Shown here piece after piece: positions 39,849 to 44,598 of a stretch of 44,598 bases of DNA. A model generated the notes under the pieces. The model did not search any database and was not told the origin of the DNA. It saw nothing but the letters and a program-made list of their open reading frames with translations. Position 1 is the stretch's first letter; each line of letters begins with the position of its first letter. A program made the position numbers and the translations under genes. The DNA is from a virus: IMG/VR virus record IMGVR_UViG_3300005613_000121, positions 1 through 44,598 of that record; one strand, 5' to 3'.

Positions 39849-40250
39849 TCAGCTCCCAGTACAGAACTCATAAACAGGAACGCCCTCGTTGCAGCTTTCT
39901 CCCAGGTGCCCATCAAGAGTGACGCCTTCAAGGAAGCAATGATGGAGATCTTTGACTGAGTGCATTGCGTCGTTGAACAGAGCACATAGCTCCAGCCAGG
40001 TTGGATTCTCAAGAACGCCTGACGTCCAGTGTCTCGACTCCTCTCCGCCCCAGCCAGTGTTTCTGCCGAGGTACACGATGCACTTTCCTTCGATGGCGAT
40101 CTCATCCAGATTATCCACTGGAAGGTCATCGGCTGTCGGATACGCAGAGTAGACCATCACACAGGGATTATCACTGTACTGCTCCACGTACTGTTCAGCT
40201 TTAGACATAATGACATCTAGCTTCTCCACATACTCGATCTCAGAACTCAT
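39849..40250 (-). CDS. Hypothetical protein
   Basis: Read from ATG 40250 (MSSEIEYVEKLD); ATG 40262 is in frame. The 133-residue protein shows alternating strands and helices (NPCVMVYSAYPTADD, KCIVYLGRNTG, TWLELCALFNDAMHSVKDL) and a closing strand VPVYEFCTGS. It is acidic and soluble. No known family. Confidence 0.55.
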   Translation of the reverse strand: MSSEIEYVEKLDVIMSKAEQYVEQYSDNPCVMVYSAYPTADDLPVDNLDEIAIEGKCIVYLGRNTGWGGEESRHWTSGVLENPTWLELCALFNDAMHSVKDLHHCFLEGVTLDGHLGESCNEGVPVYEFCTGS

Positions 40251-40289
40251 CTCAATCTCCATTTCTACGGGTGGGTACGCACCGGGTCC

Positions 40290-40874
40290 CTAAAGATCAC
40301 CAATACGAACTAAGGCATCACGTCGATAGCATTTCGGGCATCGCGATGGCTTTTTCTTACGATTTCTATGCTTAACCGATTGCTGACAATGGCTGCATCG
40401 GTATCTGCCCTCTTTCGGGCACTTCTTGCGCTTTTTCTTCACCTGAGGTTTCTCTGCCCGACGAGGCTTCGGCTTCTTTGGGGTCTTGGATGTGAAAGCA
40501 GAAAACTTCCTCGACACAATGAGCCTGGAGTAATCTTTGAGGTTGGATCGGCAGATTGTCGCCAAAGCCTCATTCGCTCCTGTCAGAGGCCTCTTCTCCC
40601 CAGAGGAGTAAAACTCAGCAGAGTGATGACATGCCTGGCATACAGGAACAAGGCACTCAAGAGTCCTGCCTTCCAGGGTGTTCCGGTCGTAAGCAGTGTG
40701 ATGAACCTGGTCAGCAGGCCTGGAACAGGCCACGCACTCTGGACTACCGAAGAGGACAAGACTCCTTATCCTGGACCAAAGCGCTGAGGACAGGTACTCC
40801 TTGTAGTCTGAGTACCCCATTTGTCTGAGGTTATAGTTCCTGCCAGCGTAGGTGTATTCTACTGGAGTCTGCAT
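40290..40874 (-). CDS. HNH endonuclease with C-terminal zinc ribbon
   Basis: The start is placed at ATG 40874, just after the stop of the paralogous HNH gene. CVACSRPADQVHHTAYD and LVPVCQACHHSAEF form the HNH/zinc core (Cys pairs plus the catalytic His). A basic linker leads to CSHCQQSV and CPKCYRR, a second zinc ribbon. Tandem similarity to the next gene upstream indicates duplication. Such enzymes in phage are packaging-associated or free-standing homing nucleases; its position near tRNA-like sequences suits a mobile type, but that is inference. Confidence 0.8.
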   Translation of the reverse strand: MQTPVEYTYAGRNYNLRQMGYSDYKEYLSSALWSRIRSLVLFGSPECVACSRPADQVHHTAYDRNTLEGRTLECLVPVCQACHHSAEFYSSGEKRPLTGANEALATICRSNLKDYSRLIVSRKFSAFTSKTPKKPKPRRAEKPQVKKKRKKCPKEGRYRCSHCQQSVKHRNRKKKPSRCPKCYRRDALVRIGDL

Positions 40875-40878
40875 GGAA

Positions 40879-41490
40879 TTACCGAACAGCCTTGCCAAGA
40901 ATCATTCGTATCGTGTTCATTGGAAGATCATACTTGCGAGACAGTTTTCGCATGGACATCCCGTGTCTTCCGGGGCCGAACTGCTTGTTGATCGCACGGC
41001 GAACTGATCTTGTCGTCCTGTTGAATGCTGACCGGGCTTCCTCTTGCCTCTCATACTTTCGACGTTCGCGACCCTCTCTTCTCTCTGAGGGCCCCTGAAT
41101 CCCGAGCTTACGGTTTGCCTGGAGCTTATGCGACCTGACTTCGTCAGGAAACTCCGCAGACTCATGGCACGATCTACAAACAGGATGGAGGTGCGTAAGG
41201 TCCGATCCAACCAGGGTTCTCATGTCGTATGAAGCATGGTGTATCTGGGTAGCGTATGCCTGACATGAGATGCAGGTTCGCCCTTTCTCTTCAAAAGCCA
41301 TTTCGCGAACTACAGGCCAGATATCGCCGTTCGGGTAATGCCAGTAGGACTCATATCCCAGAGACTTCAGGCTCTTATTGCGCTCCTCATAGCCATGCTT
41401 ACTGATAGTGTCCTGCTTAGGTCTACGCTTAGTCTTTCTTCTTATGCCCTTTCTTGTACAGACGATGCTCTTACTCTTGTACTTAGCCAC
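40879..41490 (-). CDS. HNH endonuclease with C-terminal helix-turn-helix
   Basis: CISCQAYATQIHHASYD and LHPVCRSCHESAEF are the HNH core, parallel to the neighbouring gene. The N-terminal 30 residues are strongly basic. The C-terminus MSMRKLSRKYDLPMNTIRMIL is a helix-turn-helix, giving a DNA-recognition module that the sister gene replaced with a zinc ribbon. Both look intact. The gene lies right at the edge of the tRNA/non-coding region. Confidence 0.8.
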   Translation of the reverse strand: MAKYKSKSIVCTRKGIRRKTKRRPKQDTISKHGYEERNKSLKSLGYESYWHYPNGDIWPVVREMAFEEKGRTCISCQAYATQIHHASYDMRTLVGSDLTHLHPVCRSCHESAEFPDEVRSHKLQANRKLGIQGPSERREGRERRKYERQEEARSAFNRTTRSVRRAINKQFGPGRHGMSMRKLSRKYDLPMNTIRMILGKAVR

Positions 41491-41612
41491 AGCGCGCCAA
41501 TCCTTCGGATGGTGAACGTTGTATGTAGGCCCCCCAGCCCCCCACGAGAAACGTGAGAGAACTGAAGGGTCTCGTGCTTACTTCGGCATGGAGCCACGCA
41601 GCACGTTTCGGC

Positions 41613-41650
41613 CTGCCAGGTCTTTTGTAGCTTATGAGCGCCCCTGGCAG
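41613..41650. other. Stem-loop A in non-coding segment
   Basis: CTGCCAGG (41613-41620) pairs perfectly with CCTGGCAG (41643-41650). It is the first of three strong stem-loops in the gene-free stretch 41491-41820. Strand of transcription is not known; neighbouring genes run on the minus strand. Confidence 0.6.
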
Positions 41651-41682
41651 TTTAACCCCCAGACGCTCGCTAATGTCTCATT

Positions 41683-41707
41683 GGCTCCAGAATCGCTTCT
41701 GAGAGCC
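41683..41707. other. Stem-loop B in non-coding segment
   Basis: GGCTC/GAGCC and CAGAA/TTCTG stack into a 10-bp stem with one bulged base and the four-base loop TCGC. It is compact and likely stable. Confidence 0.6.
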
Positions 41708-41767
41708 GTTCTCTTTCAGGACGACGTCCAGGTCGTATTCCCGGGTCACGTCGCCACGTGTCGCTCT

Positions 41768-41806
41768 GAGGCTGCTTGTCTAAACTCCAGACGACTCTGC
41801 AGCCTC
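41768..41806. other. Stem-loop C in non-coding segment
   Basis: GAGGCTGC (41768-41775) pairs with GCAGCCTC (41799-41806), and an inner GTCT/AGAC helix closes a 7-nt loop. It lies 15 nt from the T-arm-like series. Confidence 0.6.
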
Positions 41807-41820
41807 GTGTCTGGTAGTAA

Positions 41821-41940
41821 ATGGGAAGCCCAAGAGTCGAACTTGGGTGATGCGGGATATCTCCCTATTGGCCACCCCATGTGCAAGAGGGATTCGAACC
41901 CTGCCACCGTCCACGGCGAGACGGAATTGAACCGTCAACA
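41821..41940 (-). other. Three T-arm-like units, possible truncated or degenerate tRNAs
   Basis: On the minus strand three sequences look like tRNA T-arms: GACGG-TTCAATT-CCGTC (41936-41920), AGGG-TTCGAAT-CCCT (41902-41888) and CCAAG-TTCGACT-CTTGG (41846-41830). With the T-arm of the tRNA at 41960-42030, the spacing between successive units is only 47, 33 and 57 nt, too short for normal tRNAs. The last unit has a partial acceptor pairing (GGGG near 41878 with CCC near 41825) and would form an approximately 57-nt RNA lacking one arm. No complete anticodon arm can be assigned. Confidence 0.45.
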
Positions 41941-41959
41941 TCTCCGATCTTCCCAGATT

Positions 41960-42030
41960 TGCCCCTGCCGGACTTGAACCTGCATCTCCAGGTCTCCGAC
42001 CTGGTATCCTGCCAATTAGACGAAGGGGCT
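41960..42030 (-). tRNA. tRNA-like gene, isotype uncertain
   Basis: The minus strand folds as a cloverleaf: acceptor AGCCCCT with AGGGGCA (first pair A-A mismatched), D-arm GTCTAATTGGCAGGAT with conserved A14 and G18-G19, anticodon stem CCAGG/CCTGG, short variable loop AGAT, and T-arm GCAGG-TTCAAGT-CCGGC with one mismatch. The anticodon loop is TCGGAGA, giving GGA at 34-36 with C instead of U at position 33. GGA would be serine, but the short variable loop is not that of tRNA-Ser, so the identity is doubtful. The 3' CCA is not encoded. It may be a diverged or inactive tRNA. Confidence 0.6.
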
Positions 42031-42086
42031 TCCACTACTCTCGGTCTGTCCCGTGCGTAGCCTGTGTCAAGCGTCTCTCCGCTTTG

Positions 42087-42173
42087 TCAAGACCCCACTG
42101 TCCCGTCTGGCTGCCCGAGGAGTTCTTCTGGAATCCACCCAGCCGGGCTATTCGGGTCTCCAAGTGATGCCAT
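42087..42173 (-). CDS. Small 28-residue ORF
   Basis: ATG 42173 is preceded by GAGGAGCAGCACA, the same Shine-Dalgarno and spacer as the neighbouring gene at 42354. It encodes ASLGDPNSPAGWIPEELLG and a few more residues, ending in TGA at 42087. The start overlaps the end of gene 42148-42354 by 26 nt in the +1 phase. The ribosome-binding site is the main support; a product this short could also be a leader peptide. Confidence 0.45.
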   Translation of the reverse strand: MASLGDPNSPAGWIPEELLGQPDGTVGS

Positions 42174-42354
42174 TGTGCTGCTCCTCTGTGAGTTCTCGGT
42201 AGTCCTTGGGCTCGTAGTTCTGTCTGTCCATCAGAGTCATCTCAGAGCAGTCGCAGGTGTAACGCGTACCGTCTTCACGTTCGATGATTGGCTGCTGGAA
42301 GTCCCCGTCGAGGAATCCGACGACCTGATCTTGATCGGATTTACGGAACGTCAT
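42148..42354 (-). CDS. Small hypothetical protein
   Basis: GGAGCAGCACA precedes ATG 42354. The 68-residue protein has a compact look (DQVVGFLDGDFQQPIIERED, TRYTCDCSEMTL) and ends in ELTEEQHNGITWRPE. There is one CxC pair but no full zinc site. Two hairpins (42375-42407 and 42451-42550) lie upstream on the same strand. Function unknown. Confidence 0.55.
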   Translation of the reverse strand: MTFRKSDQDQVVGFLDGDFQQPIIEREDGTRYTCDCSEMTLMDRQNYEPKDYRELTEEQHNGITWRPE

Positions 42355-42374
42355 TGTGCTGCTCCAAAAGAAAT

Positions 42375-42407
42375 CCCCTGCCGTACACAGAACGTGCGCG
42401 ACAGGGG
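42375..42407 (-). terminator. Leader hairpin followed by T-rich tract
   Basis: On the minus strand CCCCTG (42407-42402) pairs with CAGGGG (42380-42375), with further pairing inside the loop region, and ATTTCTTTT follows. It lies 20 nt upstream of ATG 42354, so it may act as an attenuator of gene 42148-42354. Confidence 0.55.
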
Positions 42408-42444
42408 CGTGGAAATGTCAGGTTGCGTATTACGTCCGGGCATG

Positions 42445-42550
42445 AAAAAAGCCCTGAAGTTTGGGCCAGTGCCGGTCAAGGCGGGATGTCATACTCTTAC
42501 GAGTGTGAAAAAGAGAGACATCCAAACTTAACTGGCCCTGACTTCAGGGC
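42445..42550 (-). ncRNA. Long structured RNA / composite terminator
   Basis: Three nested helices: 42451-42460 with 42541-42550 (10 bp, GCCCTGAAGT/ACTTCAGGGC), 42463-42470 with 42531-42538 (8 bp, GGGCCAGT/ACTGGCCC), and 42484-42490 with 42517-42523 (7 bp, GGATGTC/GACATCC). Inside, 42490-42496 pairs with 42501-42507 around the loop TTAC. On the minus strand the structure ends in six T (42450-42445). An alternative 8-bp helix, AAGTTTGG (42457-42464) with CCAAACTT (42522-42529), excludes the outer two helices. It has no coding capacity. It lies between denV and a small gene. Confidence 0.7.
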
Positions 42551-42655
42551 TCTCGATCACACTCTTGTGGCATCCAAGGGTGACTAGACCTCAGATGGCG
42601 TGAATCTTCCGTTCCTACTGGGGGATTGTCAAGAGATTTCGGCGGGAAAATCTTC

Positions 42656-43036
42656 TTAGGCTGGAATTTTCTCAATCAACTCAAATCCTTTGGACTTGAT
42701 CCTGGTCTCCACCATCAGCCGATCGACGTATGCGGGTTCCCATTCGCCCATCAGCTCCTCGGGATGCCCGTCAAAAGACGACGTCTTGTCGGTAACGTTG
42801 TATTTTCGCTTCCGGCATTCCTCTAAGAGTCTGATGTACCGGTCTCTCAGGTAGCCGAGCTTGTCGTAGAAGAAACGTACATGCCCCTCTCCGAGAGAGA
42901 ATCGATCGGGCAGGTTGTTCAGGTTGGCCTTTCCAGATCTGATCGCGTTGGGGATGCGGGTTATCTCGCGTTGCTCAGCGATCAGCAGCTTTCCCGGTAG
43001 TTCCTCTGGGTCAATTCCTACGTTGATTCGTGTCAT
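42656..43036 (-). CDS. denV: Pyrimidine-dimer DNA glycosylase/AP lyase (T4 endonuclease V type)
   Basis: The N-terminus MTRIN, then LIAEQREITRIPNAIRSGKA and LGEGHVRFFYDKLGYLR follow T4 endonuclease V residue by residue, including the catalytic Thr directly after the initiator Met and the catalytic Glu (E24 here). RLLEECRKRKYNV also matches. At 126 residues it is close to the 138 of T4; the C-terminus after about residue 90 is more divergent. The enzyme excises UV-induced pyrimidine dimers and cuts the abasic strand. The ATG is at 43036, just after a possible small ORF. Confidence 0.92.
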   Translation of the reverse strand: MTRINVGIDPEELPGKLLIAEQREITRIPNAIRSGKANLNNLPDRFSLGEGHVRFFYDKLGYLRDRYIRLLEECRKRKYNVTDKTSSFDGHPEELMGEWEPAYVDRLMVETRIKSKGFELIEKIPA

Positions 43037-43037
43037 T

Positions 43038-43154
43038 CTATTCCTTCAGGTCGATTCCAAGTGCCGCACAGAGATGTCGGATGTCGCCGCGTGTTCGCAC
43101 TTTTGTGTCCATTGATCGAACCCGTGCGGAGAACACAGAAGGCTGATCCGACAC
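43038..43154 (-). CDS. Possible 38-residue ORF upstream of denV
   Basis: Reading from GTG 43154 gives SDQPSVFSARVRSMDTK followed by VRTRGDIRHLCAALGIDLKE and a TAG one base before the denV ATG. ATG 43112 would give 24 residues. The sequence is basic and looks like a short helix-turn-helix, and it is better formed than random. No strong ribosome-binding site is seen. If not coding, the 161-nt gap 43037-43197 has no other feature. Confidence 0.4.
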   Translation of the reverse strand: MSDQPSVFSARVRSMDTKVRTRGDIRHLCAALGIDLKE

Positions 43155-43197
43155 GATGCGTTGACTATGCTTCCGGGGAGTTTTCGCGGCTTTCGTC

Positions 43198-43458
43198 TCA
43201 CAGTCCGTACTCCTCTCGAAAGGCTTCGCGAATCTCTATGTTCCTGTGCTTCTTTGTGAGATAGCTGGTGTATTCCTTCTTGTACGTAAGGCAGTCGTCC
43301 CACTCCTCAACAGCAGTAGCGAGAGCAGCTTTCAGGCGATCGACCTCGTCCAGCAGAGAGAGGATTGCCCTTGCTGAAGGGATTGGGCCGCCGCCGACTG
43401 TCCGCATAGCCTCTTCGCGATAACGGAGTCGGATTTCTTTCAGTTCCTCGTCAGTCAT
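43198..43458 (-). CDS. Hypothetical small helical protein
   Basis: ATG 43458 (MTDEELKEIRLRYREEAMRT) is used; 43485 is in frame. The 86-residue protein has the layout of a widespread phage/bacterial type: a short N-terminal helix, a Gly/Pro loop (GGGPIPSARAILSLLDEVDRL) and a coiled coil (KAALATAVEEWDD). The C-terminus is charged. No function can be given. Confidence 0.55.
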   Translation of the reverse strand: MTDEELKEIRLRYREEAMRTVGGGPIPSARAILSLLDEVDRLKAALATAVEEWDDCLTYKKEYTSYLTKKHRNIEIREAFREEYGL

Positions 43459-43494
43459 TGTCCCGTCCCTTTGGTTCAGTACCATGTGAGATCA

Positions 43495-43521
43495 GCCCGG
43501 CAACCGACTTGGCTACCGGGC
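43495..43521. other. Intergenic hairpin
   Basis: GCCCGG (43495-43500) pairs with CCGGGC (43516-43521) around a 15-nt loop. It lies between two minus-strand genes without a T-run. The stretch CCGGTAGCCA on its minus strand also occurs in the hairpin at 7428-7464 (plus strand). Confidence 0.55.
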
Positions 43522-43535
43522 CCAGGATGTGAAGG

Positions 43536-44153
43536 TTATGGCTTGCAGAACTGGATTGTGACGCCGTCAGGATGGCTGTTGGAGCGGCACTTCAGTCCGT
43601 TCCGTTTAGCCTTCAGGTAGCAGGACACCATGAAACTGTCGGTCAGTGTTCGGTAGTGCTTGCCCTTCTTGAGGCGATGGGATTCACCGTCCATCCATTT
43701 GTCCCACGGGTATCCACCAATCGGACGTCGACGCTTGTTGAACTTTGGGAAGTGCGGGCTGTATTCCGCAATCATCTGAACGTCGTGTCCAGTCGAGTGC
43801 AGCTTGTCTACCCGCTTCTTAGAGCGATTCGCCCGTTTGTGCTCTTTTTCCAGTCTGTCGACGATCTTAGTCGACTCGCTGGCGGATGCGTCTGCTCCAG
43901 ATTTGCCCGGAACATCGACCTGCGTTGTCTCGAACTGAACATAGAGTCCACTGCAATTCTTCTCGGTCTTCGCAGCAATGCCTTCCTGCCGGGCATACTG
44001 ATAGACCTCTTCTTCGAACTCGGCCAGATCGCTGTCAAAGTCCACTCCACGCTCCATGTAGCGCTGCTTCCCATCTGCCCATGCATGCCATGGGTACCTC
44101 GAAGCCTGTGAGGTTTCGAAATCATGTTCTTTCTCAGTTACTACGCGAGCCAT
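43536..44153 (-). CDS. Hypothetical protein with duplicated domain
   Basis: ATG 44153 (MARVVTEKEHDF) follows GAAGGAG. Two copies of an approximately 55-residue domain are visible: the first starts RYPWHAWADGKQRYMERG and ends in YVQFE; the second starts GYPWDKWMDGESHRLKKG and ends in VTIQFC. Each has a W-x2-W-x-DG opening, an aromatic/acidic middle and a Y-x-(A/L)-x-(R/K) helix. The linker between them is charged and basic. The domain resembles short repeats in other phage proteins but cannot be named. A DNA-binding role is plausible from the basic linker. Confidence 0.6.
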   Translation of the reverse strand: MARVVTEKEHDFETSQASRYPWHAWADGKQRYMERGVDFDSDLAEFEEEVYQYARQEGIAAKTEKNCSGLYVQFETTQVDVPGKSGADASASESTKIVDRLEKEHKRANRSKKRVDKLHSTGHDVQMIAEYSPHFPKFNKRRRPIGGYPWDKWMDGESHRLKKGKHYRTLTDSFMVSCYLKAKRNGLKCRSNSHPDGVTIQFCKP

Positions 44154-44181
44154 TTCATGCTCCTTCAAAAAGGGGTTAAGA

Positions 44182-44210
44182 AGGGCAATCCAGACAAATT
44201 GGACAACCCT
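44182..44210. other. Leader hairpin
   Basis: AGGG (44182-44185) pairs with CCCT (44207-44210) and TCCA (44189-44192) with TGGA (44200-44203). It sits in the 5' leader of the gene that starts at 44153, next to the palindrome copy at 44219. Confidence 0.5.
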
Positions 44211-44218
44211 GAATCAGT

Positions 44219-44236
44219 AGCGCCAAGCTTGGCGCT
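44219..44236. promoter_or_regulatory. 18-bp perfect palindrome, copy 2
   Basis: Identical to 12607-12624. Here it lies 4 nt beyond the stop of the gene at 44241-44588 and about 65 nt upstream of the next start. Confidence 0.7.
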
Positions 44237-44240
44237 CTCT

Positions 44241-44588
44241 TTATGAGCTGCTGTACATCTTAGTGACGCGGTCGAATTGTGACTTCCAATCCCACTCATC
44301 AAGAATGAAGCATGTGAACTCAGCGTGGGTCAGCTTCATTGTTTCGGCGACTTCCCATTCGGCAATGCCGATCGCAGCGTCATACTCTTTCGAGTAGTTG
44401 CGGGGGGCTTCAAGGTTGAGGTAGAGGTTGTCCAGAAGACAGACTCTTCCGAAGACACCAGCGATTTCCTCTTTTGGGGTGTCTTCAAGCAGAGCCAGCT
44501 TTTCAGTCTGGGCCCGCTCCAGCTTCTTGGCGGCTTTGGCAAACTCCTCCTCGATTTTCTCCCTGACATTCTCTTTGAAGCCCGCCAT
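44241..44588 (-). CDS. Hypothetical protein
   Basis: Starts at ATG 44588 close to the window end; a longer protein starting outside cannot be excluded. The N-terminal 40 residues are a charged helix (VREKIEEEFAKAAKKLERAQ). The rest is mixed, with CLLDNLYLNLEAPRNYSKEY and EAETMKLTHAEFTC-like helices (the real segment is WEVAETMKLTHAEFTCFIL), ending in YSSS. Soluble; no family recognised. Confidence 0.5.
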   Translation of the reverse strand: MAGFKENVREKIEEEFAKAAKKLERAQTEKLALLEDTPKEEIAGVFGRVCLLDNLYLNLEAPRNYSKEYDAAIGIAEWEVAETMKLTHAEFTCFILDEWDWKSQFDRVTKMYSSS

Positions 44589-44598
44589 GGCCTGTTCG

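Noticed and set aside
41519-41977. 152-residue plus-strand ORF across the non-coding region
   Set aside because: Its translation contains phrases such as QESNLGD and RDSNPATV that arise when tRNA T-arms are read on the wrong strand; no ribosome-binding site or protein character is seen.
43046-43303. 85-residue minus-strand ORF between denV and gene 43198
   Set aside because: It overlaps a better-supported gene for much of its length and has an irregular composition; the short frame ending just before denV looks better.

Overview
The window reads as part of the genome of a tailed double-stranded DNA phage (Caudoviricetes-like). It contains a terminase large subunit, a series of virion or fibre-like proteins with LamG-type lectin folds, a holin-like membrane protein, an SSB, a Rad52-type annealing protein, an SF2 helicase, RNase HI, a T4 DenV-like pyrimidine-dimer glycosylase, two HNH endonucleases, and densely packed genes that mostly overlap or abut. 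No portal, major capsid protein, DNA polymerase or integrase is visible, so the genome continues beyond both ends. The host cannot be named from the sequence.

Layout. (i) 1-11205, plus strand: a Cys-rich, Thr-linked surface protein (5' partial), three overlapping glycan-modification genes, then small virion-like proteins, a holin-like gene, a membrane PAS protein, a large LamG fibre and a baseplate/fibre-like protein. (ii) 11202-22627, minus strand: two GT-B glycosyltransferases, a PolB-type 3'-5' exonuclease, two SAM methyltransferases, a Nudix hydrolase, an SF2 helicase, a ParB-like protein, a Rad52-like protein and another glycosyltransferase. (iii) 22737-27902, plus strand: a secreted trypsin-like protease on a collagen-like stalk, small proteins with two intrinsic terminators, the terminase large subunit and a phospholipase A2-like protein, with one small zinc-ribbon gene on the opposite strand. 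(iv) 27736-44588, minus strand: replication and repair genes (SSB, RNase HI, DenV, HNH), a GT2 glycosyltransferase, a Bcs1-like AAA ATPase, and many small unknown proteins. Seven of these unknowns form a diverged paralogous family between 33.2 and 39.6 kb. A non-coding, tRNA-bearing and strongly structured segment lies at 41.5-42.6 kb.

How the genes fit together. Six glycosyltransferases, a sulfotransferase and three methyltransferase domains suggest extensive modification of a glycan, either on the virion or elsewhere. Rad52-like, SSB, helicase, RNase HI and DenV form a recombination and repair set. The protease, phospholipase-like, holin-like and PAS proteins point to envelope-directed functions. 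The least explained parts are the seven-member paralog family around RNase HI and Bcs1, the roughly 100-nt RNA hairpin at 42451-42550, the series of four T-arm-like units at 41821-42030, and an 18-bp perfect palindrome present twice in intergenic positions. All assignments come from reading motifs by eye; no database search was run.
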